Below are positions 52,040 through 62,100 of a stretch of 64,000 nt of DNA, piece by piece. Positions within the stretch are counted from its first letter, which is position 1. The number at the start of each line of letters is the position of its first letter. This DNA is from Thiobacillus sp. 65-1059. Its GTDB lineage: Bacteria; Pseudomonadota; Gammaproteobacteria; Burkholderiales; Thiobacillaceae. The notes beneath the pieces were generated by a model. The model saw only the letters and a list, made by a program, of their open reading frames with translations, had not been told where the DNA came from and ran no database searches. The stretch is from assembly GCA_001897675.1 (NCBI GenBank), contig MKUE01000005.1, positions 1 through 64,000 of the forward strand, given 5' to 3'. The position numbers were made by a program, and so were the translations under genes.

Positions 52040-52975
52040 ATGAAACAAAGAAAACTGATGGGCCTGGCCCTGGCTGGATTGACGGCATTGTCATTGCTGG
52101 CATTCCAGGCCCAGGCCAAAACGGTGAAGGTCACGCTGCATGCGACGGAGGTGGACTTGCCGATCGACAACAAGGGCACGATGTACAAAACCTGGACCTT
52201 CGACGGCAAGGTGCCCGGCCCGGTGGTGCGCGTCACCGAGGGCGACACGGTGGAATTCACGCTGATCAATGACAAGAGCAGCAAAAACTCCCACTCGATG
52301 GACTTTCACGCGGCCAGGGTGGATGTGGTCAAGGATTTCGGCTCCATCAAGCCGGGCGAATCCAAGACCTTCACCTATACGGCGGACTACCCGGGCGTGT
52401 TCTTCTACCATTGCGGTTCCGATCCGATGATCCAGCACATCGCGCGCGGCATGTTCGGCGCGATCATCGTCGATCCCAAGGATCCGAAAGCCATGCCCAA
52501 GGCCGACCGCGAGTACGTGATCGTCCAGTCCGAGCTCTACGCCAACCCGGACGCCAAGGAAGACATGATGGCGAACAAGTGGAGCAACGTCATGTTCAAC
52601 GGCGGCATCTTCAAATACGATCCGGTGCATGACCCGGCCGCGACCCGCTGGCTGCAGGCCAAGCCCGGCGAGCGCGTGCGCATTTACTTCGTGAACGCTG
52701 GCCCCAACGAGTTCTCTTCCTTCCACCCCATCGCCGGCATCTGGGACAGGGTCTACGCGAGCGGCAATCCGAAAAACGTCCAGCACGGCCTGCAAAGCTT
52801 CACCGTCGGCCCGGGCGACGCCGCCACCTTCGATCTGATTTCGCCGGTGGAGGGCGCCAACGCGATCGTCACGCATTCGCTGAAAGGCGCGCTGACCGGC
52901 GCGATCGCGGTGCTGATGTACAGCGATGACGCCGATCCGAAAATGGGCCGCGGCGAGCAGATCCTCGTGCGATAA
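52040..52975 (+). CDS. nirK: copper-containing nitrite reductase
   Basis: 311 residues, signal peptide to about AQA. Type 1 copper ligands are in YHCGSDPMIQHIARGMFG (Cys125), type 2 ligands and the catalytic Asp in NSHSMDFHAA, and the catalytic His in FHPIAGIWDR. It reduces nitrite to nitric oxide in the periplasm as a trimer. The sequence is of the short two-cupredoxin kind found in ammonia oxidisers. ribosome site AAGGAG upstream. Last gene of the sigma-54 operon; a hairpin follows. Confidence 0.94.
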   Translation: MKQRKLMGLALAGLTALSLLAFQAQAKTVKVTLHATEVDLPIDNKGTMYKTWTFDGKVPGPVVRVTEGDTVEFTLINDKSSKNSHSMDFHAARVDVVKDFGSIKPGESKTFTYTADYPGVFFYHCGSDPMIQHIARGMFGAIIVDPKDPKAMPKADREYVIVQSELYANPDAKEDMMANKWSNVMFNGGIFKYDPVHDPAATRWLQAKPGERVRIYFVNAGPNEFSSFHPIAGIWDRVYASGNPKNVQHGLQSFTVGPGDAATFDLISPVEGANAIVTHSLKGALTGAIAVLMYSDDADPKMGRGEQILVR

Positions 52976-52987
52976 GCCGGGTCCAGC

Positions 52988-53010
52988 GGAGGAAGCAAGC
53001 CGCTTCCTCC
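52988..53010 (+). terminator. hairpin after nirK
   Basis: Perfect 9-bp stem GGAGGAAGC / GCTTCCTCC with loop AAGCC, 13 bases after the nirK stop. No T-run, so it may be an mRNA-stabilising hairpin or weak terminator, leaving read-through into the cus genes possible. Confidence 0.5.
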
Positions 53011-53094
53011 TGCCCCGCCGTCTTCAGGCCATGCGGCCTTCCCAACCTTGGCCGGACCGTGCAGCCGCACGGCCGGCCTGGCAGGAACCAAGAA

Positions 53095-53388
53095 ATGAAT
53101 TGCAAACTTATATACAAGATGCTCACGGGCATTTTGGCGCTCTGCTTGTTGCATGCCGGGGGCATCGGCCTTGCATCCGCTGCGCAACCCGCTGCCGCGC
53201 ATGCAGCGGACGGCAGCGCCGCCGGCAGGACCGGCGTTGCCGCCAACGGCCGGCTGGACCCGCTGTCGCCAACCAACGCCGGGAAGGGCTGGACCTGCCC
53301 GATGCACCCCGAGGTGCACAAGCACGAGCCGGGCAAATGTCCGATATGCAAAATGAATCTGGTGAAGGCGAAAAGCCAGAACAGCTAG
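53095..53388 (+). CDS. small exported heavy-metal-binding-domain protein
   Basis: 97 residues with a signal peptide (to about GLASA). An Ala/Gly-rich linker is followed by the metal-binding motif WTCPMHPEVHKHEPGKCPIC, i.e. CPMH plus CPxCxM, the same domain found at the N-terminus of the CusB protein encoded 0.1 kb downstream. It may hand Cu(I) to the efflux pump, in the role CusF has elsewhere, though it is not a CusF homologue. Confidence 0.8.
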   Translation: MNCKLIYKMLTGILALCLLHAGGIGLASAAQPAAAHAADGSAAGRTGVAANGRLDPLSPTNAGKGWTCPMHPEVHKHEPGKCPICKMNLVKAKSQNS

Positions 53389-53490
53389 CGTGATGAACAA
53401 ACCCGGTTCGAGCGGGGCCGCCCGGGCGACGGCAGGCCACCGCTTCACCCACGCCATCCGGCTGCCGCCGCACTCCGCAGGGCGCGACGC

Positions 53491-54807
53491 ATGACAAGGC
53501 CATTCGCCAGGCTGCGCCGTTTCGGCCTGCTGCTGGTCATGGCTGCCGGCGCGGCCGCCAGCGGCTATTACGCCGGACAACGGCCGCACCATGACGCCGT
53601 CCGCACGCTGCCGTCCGCCCATGCGGAGGGCGGCCTCGACCGCCTGGACGAGGGGGTGCCCGCGAAGAAGCTTTGGGTATGCCCGATGCACTCGCACATA
53701 CTCCAGGACCACGCGGGCTCCTGTCCCGTTTGCGGCATGGATCTGGTCGAGTCCGGCGGCACGCAGGGGCACGACAGCGGCGGCGTTCAGGTGGATGCGG
53801 CCTCGTTGCAGCGGCTGGGCGTCAGGCTGGCGAGCGTGGAGCCCCAGGAACTCAGCCGCGAGGTGCAAACCTACGGCAACGTGGCGATCGACGAATCGTC
53901 GATCCGCAACGTCAGCCCCAAGGTCGATGGCTGGATCCGCAAGCTGCACGTCACTGCCGTGGGGCAACCCGTTCGCGCCGGGCAAGTCCTGTACGAGATC
54001 TATTCGCCGGAGCTGGTGCAGCGCCAGCGCGAATACATCGAACTGCTGCAGCGGCGCGATCAACTGTTGCAGCGCATGACCGAACTGTCCGGGCAGAACG
54101 CCCAGGTGGCGGCCAGCCTGGCGCGGGAGCGGATTCGCAGCCGCGAACGGTTCGGCCACGCCGACGTCGGCGCAGACATCCTCGACAGGATCGAAAAAAC
54201 CCACCGCACCGTGGATGTGGTGGCCGTGCGCGCGTCCGCCTCCGGTTTCGTCACCCAGATCGGCGCGCGCGAGGGCAGCTATGTCGGCCCGGCGACCAAT
54301 CTGCTTTCGCTCGCGGATACCGCCTCGGTCTGGATCGACATCGTGCTGTATCCCGATCAGCTGGCCTGGGTCAGGGAAGGCGACGAAGCGACGGTCAGGC
54401 TGCCGCACTCCGACGAGCCCTTGCTCAAGGGCCGCCTGAAATTCGCCGGCCCGACGCTGGACAATGCAAGCCGCACCGTGCGGGCGCGGCTTGTCGCAGA
54501 CAACGCGCGGCAACGGCTGCGGCCCGGCTCCTTCGTCGATGTCGTCGTCGCCGCCCGCCCGCACCAGGCGCTGGCGCTGCCGCGCTCCGCGGTGATGCGA
54601 ACCGGCAAGGGCAACATGGTCATGCTCGCCCGCGGCAACGGGCACTTCCTCCCGTTTCCCGTCGAGACCGGCATTGAAAGCGGCGACCTGATCGAAATCA
54701 CGGAGGGGCTGCAGGAAGGCGCGCAGGTTGCCGTGAACGGCCAATTCCTGCTGGATGCCGCCGCGTCCCTGAGCGACGCGGCGCAGCGCATGCAGGGCGA
54801 CCGCTAG
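53491..54807 (+). CDS. cusB: copper/silver efflux adaptor CusB with metal-binding domain
   Basis: 438 residues. N-terminal membrane anchor (about 9-30), a heavy-metal-binding domain with CPMH at Cys64 and CPVCGM at Cys78/Cys81, then the adaptor body (barrel-sandwich about 125-280, with VSPKVDGWIRKLHV), beta-barrel and membrane-proximal domains. It joins the CusA pump to an outer-membrane channel and passes metal to it. It ends 2 bases before cusA. No cusC-type channel gene is present here. Confidence 0.9.
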   Translation: MTRPFARLRRFGLLLVMAAGAAASGYYAGQRPHHDAVRTLPSAHAEGGLDRLDEGVPAKKLWVCPMHSHILQDHAGSCPVCGMDLVESGGTQGHDSGGVQVDAASLQRLGVRLASVEPQELSREVQTYGNVAIDESSIRNVSPKVDGWIRKLHVTAVGQPVRAGQVLYEIYSPELVQRQREYIELLQRRDQLLQRMTELSGQNAQVAASLARERIRSRERFGHADVGADILDRIEKTHRTVDVVAVRASASGFVTQIGAREGSYVGPATNLLSLADTASVWIDIVLYPDQLAWVREGDEATVRLPHSDEPLLKGRLKFAGPTLDNASRTVRARLVADNARQRLRPGSFVDVVVAARPHQALALPRSAVMRTGKGNMVMLARGNGHFLPFPVETGIESGDLIEITEGLQEGAQVAVNGQFLLDAAASLSDAAQRMQGDR

Positions 54808-54809
54808 GC

Positions 54810-57800
54810 ATGGTACAGCGCCTGATCGAGTGGTCGCTGCGCAACCGCTTGCTGGTGCTGCTGGGCACCCTGCTGCTGGCGGGATGGGGGGGTTATTCCG
54901 CGCAGCACATGGCGCTCGACGCCATCCCCGACCTGTCCGACACGCAGGTCATCGTCAAGACCGGCTACGCCGGCCAATCGCCGCAGGCGGTGGAAGACCA
55001 GGTGACCTTCCCGCTTGCCTCGGCGCTGCTGTCGGTGCCCGGCTCCACCGCGGTGCGTGGTTTTTCCATGTTCGGCGAGTCCTACATCTACATCATTTTC
55101 AAGGAAGGCACCGACCCTTACTGGGCGCGTTCGCGGGTGCTGGAATACCTGAGCCAGGTGGCGTCGCGCCTGCCCCCGGGCGTTACCCCCACGCTCGGGC
55201 CGGACGCTTCCGGCGTCGGCTGGGTATTCGAATACGCGCTGGTCGACCGGCACCACCGCTACGACGCCGACCAGCTGCGCGCCACCCAGGACTTCTTCCT
55301 GAAATACGAATTGCAGAGCCTGCCCGGCGTGGCCGAAGTGGCCAGCGTGGGCGGCATGGCGCGCCAATTCCAGATCGAGGTGAATCCGAACCGGCTGGCG
55401 GCCTACGACCTCACGCTGGACAAGGTAGGCCAGGCCGTGCGCGACAGCAACCAGTCCGGCGGCGGTTCGATCGTGGAGATGGGACATGCCGAGTACATGG
55501 TCAGGGCGCGCGGCTACCTCAAGACGCTGGACGATTTCCGGCAGATTCCGCTGGGAACGGACGCCGAGGGAATCCCGGTCCGGCTGCAGGACGTGGCGCA
55601 TATCCAGACCGGGCCGGAAGTGCGGCGCGGCGTGGCCGACCTCGACGGCGAAGGCGAGGTCACCGGCGGCATCGTGGTCATGCGCTACGGCCACAATGCG
55701 CTGGAAACCGTGGAGCGCGTCAAGGCCCGCCTCAAGGAACTCCAGACGGGCCTGCCGCCCGGCATCGAACTGGTGGTCACGTACGACCGTTCCGGCCTGA
55801 TCAAGCGCGCCATCGACAACCTGCGCAGCAAGCTGGTGGAAGAATCGCTGGTCGTCGCCCTGGTCTGCCTGCTGTTCCTGTTCCACCTGCGCTCCTCCCT
55901 GGTGGCGGTGGTCACCCTGCCGGTCGGCATCCTGGCCGCGTTCATCCTCATGAAGCAACAGGGCGTCACCGCCGACATCATGTCGCTGGGCGGCATCGCG
56001 ATCGCCATCGGCGCCATGGTGGATGGCGCCATCGTGATGATCGAGAACATGCACAAGCATCTCGAGCGCGCCGGCCCCGGCTGCGACCATTGGGAAGTGG
56101 CGCGGGCGAGCGCGGTGGAAGTCGGCCCCGCGCTGTTCTTTTCCCTGCTGGTCATCACGGTTTCCTTTCTGCCGGTGCTCATGCTCGTCGGCCAGGAAGG
56201 CAAGCTGTTCGTTCCGCTCGCCTACACCAAGACCTATGCCATGGCGGCCAGCGCCGCCCTGGCGGTGACGCTGACGCCGGTATTGATGGGGTATTTCATC
56301 CGCGGCCGCATCACGGCGGAACACCGCAACCCGCTCAACCGCATCCTGCAGGCGCTTTACCGTCCGGCCCTGCTGGCCTCCCTCAAGCGGCCCAAGACTG
56401 TGCTGCTGCTGGCCGTGCTGCTGCTCGCCAGCGTGGCCTGGCCGGTTTCCCGCCTGGGCAGCGAGTTCATGCCGCCGCTGTATGAGGGCGACCTGCTGTA
56501 CATGCCCACCACGCTGCCCGGCGTGTCGGTCGACGAGGCGGCGCATATCCTGCAGATCACCGACCGCCTGATCCGCCAGATGCCCGAAGTGGAGCGCGTA
56601 TTCGGCAAGGCCGGGCGTGCCGACAGCGCCACCGACCCGGCGCCGCTGTCCATGCTGGAAACCACGATTCTGCTCAAGCCCAGAAGCGAGTGGCCGGCCG
56701 GCGAAACCGTGGAACAGCTGATCCAGAAGCTGGACCGGACGGTGCGGCTGCCGGGACTGACCAATTCCTGGGGCTATCCAATCCGCACCCGCATCGACAT
56801 GCTGTCCACCGGCATCCGCACCGCGGTCGGCATCAAAATCACCGGCCCCGACCTGAATGGCATTGCCGCGCTGGCGGAAACGCTCGAGCGGGTATTGAAG
56901 CAGGTTCCCGGAACGCGCACGGTATTCGGCGAGCGCGTGACCGGCGGGCGCTATCTGGACATCGATGTCGACCGCGCCCAGGCCGCGCGCCACGGCGTCA
57001 CGGTGGCCGACGTCCAGCGCCTGGTGCAGAGCGCCATCGGCGGAGAAAACATCAGCACCGTGGTGGACGGACGCGAGCGCTATTCCGTCAACCTGCGCTA
57101 TCCGCGTGCCCTGCGCGACTCCATGGAAGCCATGGCCGCCAGCCGGGTCACGACCCCGGCCGGCATCCAGGTACCGCTCGGAACCCTGGCGAAGCTGAGC
57201 ATCAGCGACGGGCCGGCCGAGATCAAGAGCGAGAACGGGCGGCTTGCCGGCTATGTCTACGTCGACATGGAGGGGCGCGATCTGGGAGGCTATGTCGCTG
57301 CCGCCAGGCGGGCCGTCGAAACGCAGGTCAGGCTGCAGCCGGGCTACGCCATCGCCTGGTCGGGGCAGTACGTGAACATGCAGCATGCCAGGGCGCGGCT
57401 GCAATGGGTCATCCCGTTTACCCTGCTGCTCGTTCTGCTGCTGCTTTACCTGCATTTCCGCCACCCCGGCAAGGTGCTGCTGGTGGCCATCTGCCTGCCC
57501 TTCTCGCTGGTGGGCGGTTTCTGGCTCACCTACTGGCTGGGCTACAACCTGTCTGTCGCAGTGGGGGTCGGGTTCATCGCGCTGGCCGGGGTGGCGGCGG
57601 AATTCGGCGTGGTCATGCTGCTGTATCTCGACAACGCCATCAAGGAATCGCGGCAGGCCGGGCGCCTGACCGACCACGCCGCGCTGCGGCAGGCGATCGT
57701 TCAGGGGGCGTTGCTGCGCGTGCGGCCCAAGATGATGACGGTGGCGGTGATCGTGGCCGGCCTGCTGCCCGTCATGTTCAGCGACGGCGCCGGCTCCGAT

Positions 57801-57914
57801 GTCATGAAGCGCATTGCGGCACCGCTGGTGGGCGGCATGCTGACCGCGCCGCTGCTATCGCTCTTCGTCATCCCCGCCCTGTACTGGTTGTGGCACCGGC
57901 GCCAGCCGGTTTAG
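54810..57914 (+). CDS. cusA: copper/silver RND efflux pump CusA
   Basis: 1034 residues, HME-RND family. The proton-relay region is GAMVDGAIVMIENMHKHLE (TM4). The three methionines that bind Cu(I)/Ag(I) in E. coli CusA (573, 623, 672) are present at 565 (LLYMPTTLPG), 615 (PLSMLETTI) and 664 (IDMLSTGI), with identical spacing, which favours monovalent copper/silver over zinc or cobalt. The 3' end overlaps the convergent regulator by 4 bases. Confidence 0.94.
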   Translation: MVQRLIEWSLRNRLLVLLGTLLLAGWGGYSAQHMALDAIPDLSDTQVIVKTGYAGQSPQAVEDQVTFPLASALLSVPGSTAVRGFSMFGESYIYIIFKEGTDPYWARSRVLEYLSQVASRLPPGVTPTLGPDASGVGWVFEYALVDRHHRYDADQLRATQDFFLKYELQSLPGVAEVASVGGMARQFQIEVNPNRLAAYDLTLDKVGQAVRDSNQSGGGSIVEMGHAEYMVRARGYLKTLDDFRQIPLGTDAEGIPVRLQDVAHIQTGPEVRRGVADLDGEGEVTGGIVVMRYGHNALETVERVKARLKELQTGLPPGIELVVTYDRSGLIKRAIDNLRSKLVEESLVVALVCLLFLFHLRSSLVAVVTLPVGILAAFILMKQQGVTADIMSLGGIAIAIGAMVDGAIVMIENMHKHLERAGPGCDHWEVARASAVEVGPALFFSLLVITVSFLPVLMLVGQEGKLFVPLAYTKTYAMAASAALAVTLTPVLMGYFIRGRITAEHRNPLNRILQALYRPALLASLKRPKTVLLLAVLLLASVAWPVSRLGSEFMPPLYEGDLLYMPTTLPGVSVDEAAHILQITDRLIRQMPEVERVFGKAGRADSATDPAPLSMLETTILLKPRSEWPAGETVEQLIQKLDRTVRLPGLTNSWGYPIRTRIDMLSTGIRTAVGIKITGPDLNGIAALAETLERVLKQVPGTRTVFGERVTGGRYLDIDVDRAQAARHGVTVADVQRLVQSAIGGENISTVVDGRERYSVNLRYPRALRDSMEAMAASRVTTPAGIQVPLGTLAKLSISDGPAEIKSENGRLAGYVYVDMEGRDLGGYVAAARRAVETQVRLQPGYAIAWSGQYVNMQHARARLQWVIPFTLLLVLLLLYLHFRHPGKVLLVAICLPFSLVGGFWLTYWLGYNLSVAVGVGFIALAGVAAEFGVVMLLYLDNAIKESRQAGRLTDHAALRQAIVQGALLRVRPKMMTVAVIVAGLLPVMFSDGAGSDVMKRIAAPLVGGMLTAPLLSLFVIPALYWLWHRRQPV

Positions 57915-59272
57915 ACGGTAATCTGCCTGAGCCGCTTCCATAAGGTGGTGCGCGACATTCCCAGCCGGCGTGCCGTCTCGGCCTTGTTCCCGCCGGTTTC
58001 GGCGAGCACCCGGGCAATGATTTCGGCTTCGTTTACAAGCTGCTGCTGCGGGCGGTAATAGGGCCGCGCCAGCAACGGCTCCGGCGCCGCAACGCCGGGC
58101 GCGGGCGGCGCAACATATTCGATCTCGGGCGGGAAATGCTGCGGCTGGATGACCGGGCCATCCGCGTGCACCAGCGCATATTCGAGCGCATTGAACAGCT
58201 GCCGGATATTCCCCGGCCAGTCGTAGGCTTCGAGGGCAAACAGTGCTTCATGGGCGAGCCGCATATTGTCCCGCTTGTAGCGCTTTGCCAGATCGCCAAG
58301 CAATTTGTTGGCGAGCATGGAAATGTCTTCCTTGCGCTCGCGCAGCGGCGGAACATGGAGAGGAAGCACGCGCAACCGGTAGTAGAGGTCTTCCCTGAAT
58401 CCGCCGCGCTCGACCATTGACGCCAGATTCCGGTGCGTCGCCGCGATGACGCGGACATTCACCGGGCGGGCGTGGTTCTCGCCCAATCGCACCACCTCTT
58501 TTTCCTGCAACACGCGCAGCAGCTTGACTTGCGTGCCCAGCGGAATTTCTCCGATCTCGTCCAGCAGCAGCGTCCCCCCCTCGGCAGCCTCGAAGCGGCC
58601 GATTTTTGCCACGGTCGCACCGGTGAAAGCGCCCTTGGCGTAACCGAACAATTCCGATTCGAGAAGACTTTCGGGAAGCGACGCGCAATGCACCGGGATG
58701 TAAGGCCCCTTGCAGCGGTCGGAATTGTCGTGCAGCGCCTTGGCGACCAGTTCCTTGCCGCTCCCGCTCTCGCCGGTCAGCAGCACGCTGGCTTTGCTCG
58801 GCGCCGCCCGCAGAATTTGCGAATAAAGCTTCTGCATCGCGGGGCCATGGCCGACCATGCTGCCCAGCTGCAGACGTTCCGTGACTTTCTGTTCCAGCTC
58901 CGCTTCGTGCGAGCGGTCTCGCAAAATGATCGCGCAGGACAGCGGCAGGTTTTCCGACGGCGGCAGCAATCTGGCCCACATCCGCAGGAATACGGAGGTG
59001 CTGTCCGGGCGCTGCAGCACAATATCCTGAATGACGTCGCCGGCCTTCCAGTCCTGGGTCAGCGCACATCTCCCCCGGTTTTCGCACGCCTCGGCGCATC
59101 CCGTCCCCTTGAAAATGCTGGGGCAGAGCAGATTGACCAGATTCTCGCCTTCACGCCCGACCATCTGTGTGGCCGCCCGGTTGGCCGCCAGCACTTTCCG
59201 GTTCTTGTCCAGAAACAGCACCCCCTCTTCCAGGCTATCCAGAAACAGATTGAGCATGGGAATCGTCATCAT
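57911..59272 (-). CDS. sigma-54-dependent activator with cysteine-containing PAS domain
   Basis: About 453 residues. PAS domain (about 5-120), AAA+ domain with Walker A GESGSGKE, the sigma-54 contact loop GAFTGA and Walker [13 protein letters not shown], and a C-terminal Fis helix-turn-helix ([20 protein letters not shown]). The PAS holds Cys50, Cys59, Cys63 and Cys69 (C-x8-C-x3-C-x5-C), a possible iron-sulfur or redox site. No receiver domain, so it senses directly. AAGGTGG lies 8 bases before ATG 59272; GTG 59281 is the alternative. Probable activator of the ncgABC-nirK operon. Confidence 0.9.
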   Translation of the reverse strand: MMTIPMLNLFLDSLEEGVLFLDKNRKVLAANRAATQMVGREGENLVNLLCPSIFKGTGCAEACENRGRCALTQDWKAGDVIQDIVLQRPDSTSVFLRMWARLLPPSENLPLSCAIILRDRSHEAELEQKVTERLQLGSMVGHGPAMQKLYSQILRAAPSKASVLLTGESGSGKELVAKALHDNSDRCKGPYIPVHCASLPESLLESELFGYAKGAFTGATVAKIGRFEAAEGGTLLLDEIGEIPLGTQVKLLRVLQEKEVVRLGENHARPVNVRVIAATHRNLASMVERGGFREDLYYRLRVLPLHVPPLRERKEDISMLANKLLGDLAKRYKRDNMRLAHEALFALEAYDWPGNIRQLFNALEYALVHADGPVIQPQHFPPEIEYVAPPAPGVAAPEPLLARPYYRPQQQLVNEAEIIARVLAETGGNKAETARRLGMSRTTLWKRLRQITV

Positions 59273-59292
59273 GTCATCCACCTTCGTTCACA

Positions 59293-59323
59293 GTTAACGT
59301 AAAAGGTAACGTTTATTATGAAC
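59293..59323. promoter_or_regulatory. diverged copy of the ncg upstream inverted repeat
   Basis: GTTTATTATGAAC (59311-59323) matches GTTTATTGTTAAC at 11 of 13 positions; GTTAACGTAAAAG (59293-59305) matches the other arm at 9 of 13. The pair ends 20 bases upstream of the activator start, a position that would allow autoregulation. Confidence 0.5.
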
Positions 59324-59513
59324 AACGACAATGGTTTTTTGCTGGCGGCAGCCTCCGCCCTCGGGGGGGAAATCCCATGCCGCCCCCCCATGACGGCAAA
59401 CCCGTCGGGGGCGACATGACCCGCCGGCTCAGGTTTGATATCGGCAGCGATACCGGTTCGCCAAGTGCGGCGGCTCCGGTAAAATGCCGGGTTTTCCTGC
59501 CTGCACCCCCCTC

Positions 59514-61124
59514 ATGGAAACCACGTCCGCATCGCCCCTTGCGCGCGATGTCAAGAAGCGTCGCACCTTCGCCATCATTGCCCACCCCGACGCAGGTAAA
59601 ACCACGCTGACCGAAAAGCTGCTGCTGTTCGGCGGCGCGATCCAGATGGCCGGTACCGTGAAGGCGCGCAAAAGCGGCCGCTACGCCACCTCCGACTGGA
59701 TGGAGGTCGAGCGCGAGCGCGGCATTTCGGTGGCCAGTTCGGTGATGCAGTTCTCCCACGGCGACTGCGTGTTCAACCTGCTCGACACCCCCGGCCACAA
59801 GGATTTCTCCGAGGATACCTACCGCGTGCTGACCGCGGTGGACGCCGCCATCATGGTGGTCGACGCCGCCAAGGGCGTGGAGGAGCAGACCATCAAGCTC
59901 TTGGAAGTGTGCCGCCTGCGCGACACCCCCATCATCACCTTCATCAACAAGATGGACCGCGAGGTGCGCGAGCCGCTGGAGCTGCTGGACGAGATCGAGT
60001 CGATCCTGAAGATCCACTGTGCGCCGGTGACCTGGCCGATCGGCATGGGCAAGCGCTTCCAGGGCGTGTACCACCTGATCAACAACGAGATCCTGCGCTT
60101 CAGGGCCGGCGAGGAAAACGCCGACCAGCCCTTCGAATCGCTGCAGGGCCTGGGCGACGCGGCCCTGAAGGAGCGCTTCCCGCTGGAAGCCGACGCCCTG
60201 CTGTCGGAAATCGAACTGGTGCGCGGCGCCGGCGCCAGCTTCGACCTCGATGCCTTCCTCAAGGGCAGGCAGACGCCGGTGTTTTTCGGCTCCGGGGTCA
60301 ACAATTTCGGCGTGCGCGAAGTGCTGCGCGCGCTGGCCGACTGGGCGCCCTCGCCGCAGCCGCGCGAGGCGGTCGAGCGCACGGTCGACCCCGCCGAGCC
60401 CAAGTTCACCGGCTTCGTGTTCAAGATCCAGGCCAACATGGACCCGCAGCACCGCGACCGCATCGCCTTCTTCCGCGTCTGCTCCGGCCGCTACAGCCCC
60501 AACATGAAAGTGCGCCACCGCCGCACCGGCAAGGACATGAAGATCGCCAACGCAGTGGTGTTCATGGCCAACGAGCGCACCCGCATGGAAGACGCGGTGG
60601 CAGGCGACATCATCGGCATCCACAACCACGGCCAGCTGCACATCGGCGACACCCTCACCGAAGGCGAGGCCCTGCAGTACAAGGGCATTCCCTACTTCGC
60701 CCCCGAACTGTTCTCCAAGCCGCGCCTGCGCGACCCGCTGCGCGCCAAGCAGCTGAACAAGGGCCTGCTGGAACTCGGCGAGGAAGGCGCGGTGCAGGTG
60801 TTCGAACCGTTCGCCGACAACACCCTGCTGATCGGCGCGGTCGGCCAGCTGCAGTTCGAGGTCGTCGCCCATCGCCTGAAAACCGAATACGGCGTCGACG
60901 CCAGCTTCGAGAACGCCGGCATCTACACCGCACGCTGGGTCACCTGCCCCGACGCCCAGCATCTGGCCGAATTCACCAAGGCCAATTCGCTCAAGCTGGC
61001 GAAGGACGTCGACGGCAACCTGGTGTATCTGGCGGACACGCGGGTGAACCTGACGCTGGCGCAGGAACGCTGGCCCAAGGTCGCGTTCCACGACACGCGG
61101 GAGCATGGGCAGGTGATGGGCTAG
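59514..61124 (+). CDS. prfC: peptide chain release factor 3
   Basis: 536 residues. The GTPase motifs are intact: [15 protein letters not shown], the switch region [21 protein letters not shown] and NKMDRE. RF3 recycles RF1/RF2 after translation termination. ATG 59514 starts [10 protein letters not shown]; an in-frame ATG 30 bases earlier is less likely. Length matches the family (about 530). Confidence 0.97.
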   Translation: METTSASPLARDVKKRRTFAIIAHPDAGKTTLTEKLLLFGGAIQMAGTVKARKSGRYATSDWMEVERERGISVASSVMQFSHGDCVFNLLDTPGHKDFSEDTYRVLTAVDAAIMVVDAAKGVEEQTIKLLEVCRLRDTPIITFINKMDREVREPLELLDEIESILKIHCAPVTWPIGMGKRFQGVYHLINNEILRFRAGEENADQPFESLQGLGDAALKERFPLEADALLSEIELVRGAGASFDLDAFLKGRQTPVFFGSGVNNFGVREVLRALADWAPSPQPREAVERTVDPAEPKFTGFVFKIQANMDPQHRDRIAFFRVCSGRYSPNMKVRHRRTGKDMKIANAVVFMANERTRMEDAVAGDIIGIHNHGQLHIGDTLTEGEALQYKGIPYFAPELFSKPRLRDPLRAKQLNKGLLELGEEGAVQVFEPFADNTLLIGAVGQLQFEVVAHRLKTEYGVDASFENAGIYTARWVTCPDAQHLAEFTKANSLKLAKDVDGNLVYLADTRVNLTLAQERWPKVAFHDTREHGQVMG

Positions 61125-61256
61125 TGCCGCGGCTCGGAAACAGGCGTCGTTTCATGTTGCGATATTTGCGGGTCGCGACACTCGACAGCCGTCGACCGCC
61201 AATCATGCGAACCCGCTCCAGCACGGATGGGTTAATGGACACCAACAAAGGACGTT

Positions 61257-61535
61257 ATGCAGGACAGCTATGAAATACTGGGCATCTCGCCCACTGCAAC
61301 GGCGGACGCAATCAAGGCCGCTTACCGTAAAAAGGCCGCGCAGTACCACCCGGACAAGAACCCGTCTGCGGATGCGCCGGTGCGCTTCAGGGAAATCCAG
61401 GAAGCCTATGAAGTGCTTTCCGACCCCGCGCGCCGCAAGGCCTACGACGAATACCGGCAGCGCAATCTGATCGAAGACCCTTTGGCTGTCGCCTGGGATA
61501 TTTCAGGCAAATACATCCAGGATGCCCTGCAGTGA
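61257..61535 (+). CDS. short J-domain protein
   Basis: 92 residues. J domain at about 4-68 with the HPD motif in YHPDKNPS; no zinc-finger or C-terminal client domain. It would recruit and stimulate an Hsp70 partner through HPD. AAAGGA lies just before the ATG. Its TGA overlaps a GTG start of the next gene (GTGA), so it is coupled to three uncharacterised genes that follow. Confidence 0.88.
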   Translation: MQDSYEILGISPTATADAIKAAYRKKAAQYHPDKNPSADAPVRFREIQEAYEVLSDPARRKAYDEYRQRNLIEDPLAVAWDISGKYIQDALQ

Positions 61536-62071
61536 AAAAATCCCCTTATTTTTCCGAGCTCATCAAAAACTACATCGACGAGATCGATGATCTGGTGACG
61601 GACTCCGAAGGCAAGTCGGTGCTGCAGAAGCGCCTGAACGAGAAGCGCCGGGAGATCGATGCCATCCTGCCGATGATCGAATTCAGCCCGGAAATGGTCG
61701 CGGTTGCCTTCTACGGCGCGTTTGATTTCAACTCGGCTGAAATCATGCAGCAGGTGGTGCTGAGCGAACCCGGGGATAGCGCTTTCTTCGCCTGGTCCGA
61801 GCTGGAAAGCGAACTGACCGTGTCGAGCTGGGCCCGGCCCCTGATCGAATCGTCGCTGAAGGTGGACGGGGGCGACGCCTTCCTCGTCACCACGGCTGCG
61901 CTGGAATTCATGCGCGGCAGGGATTCGCTGTCTGCGCCGATGCGCGAGCCGGAGCCGGAAACCGATCAGGGGGACGGCGACGAAAACCGCGACGAGGAGG
62001 GAATGGATGACTTGAATGAAGCGGGCGCGGACTGGCTCGCCGAGCAGGGATTCGATCCGCTGGATCGCTAA
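61532..62071 (+). CDS. uncharacterised acidic protein
   Basis: 179 residues from GTG 61532 ([20 protein letters not shown]). Mostly helical by pattern, with a strongly acidic C-terminal third ([19 protein letters not shown]). No signal peptide, TM or known motif. Coupled to the J-domain gene by a 4-base overlap and followed 29 bases later by another unknown gene. Confidence 0.75.
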   Translation: MKKSPYFSELIKNYIDEIDDLVTDSEGKSVLQKRLNEKRREIDAILPMIEFSPEMVAVAFYGAFDFNSAEIMQQVVLSEPGDSAFFAWSELESELTVSSWARPLIESSLKVDGGDAFLVTTAALEFMRGRDSLSAPMREPEPETDQGDGDENRDEEGMDDLNEAGADWLAEQGFDPLDR

Positions 62072-62100
62072 GCGCAACTATTCATCGAGAAGGACATGGC

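Noticed and set aside
53095-53388. Small gene before cusB as CusF
   Set aside because: It has the CPMH/CPxCxM heavy-metal-binding domain, not the CusF fold with its Met/Trp site.
54804-57677. Open frame of about 950 codons on the minus strand
   Set aside because: Antisense to cusA, which is certain from its motifs.
59316-61106. Open frame of about 600 codons on the minus strand
   Set aside because: Antisense to prfC; no recognisable motif.
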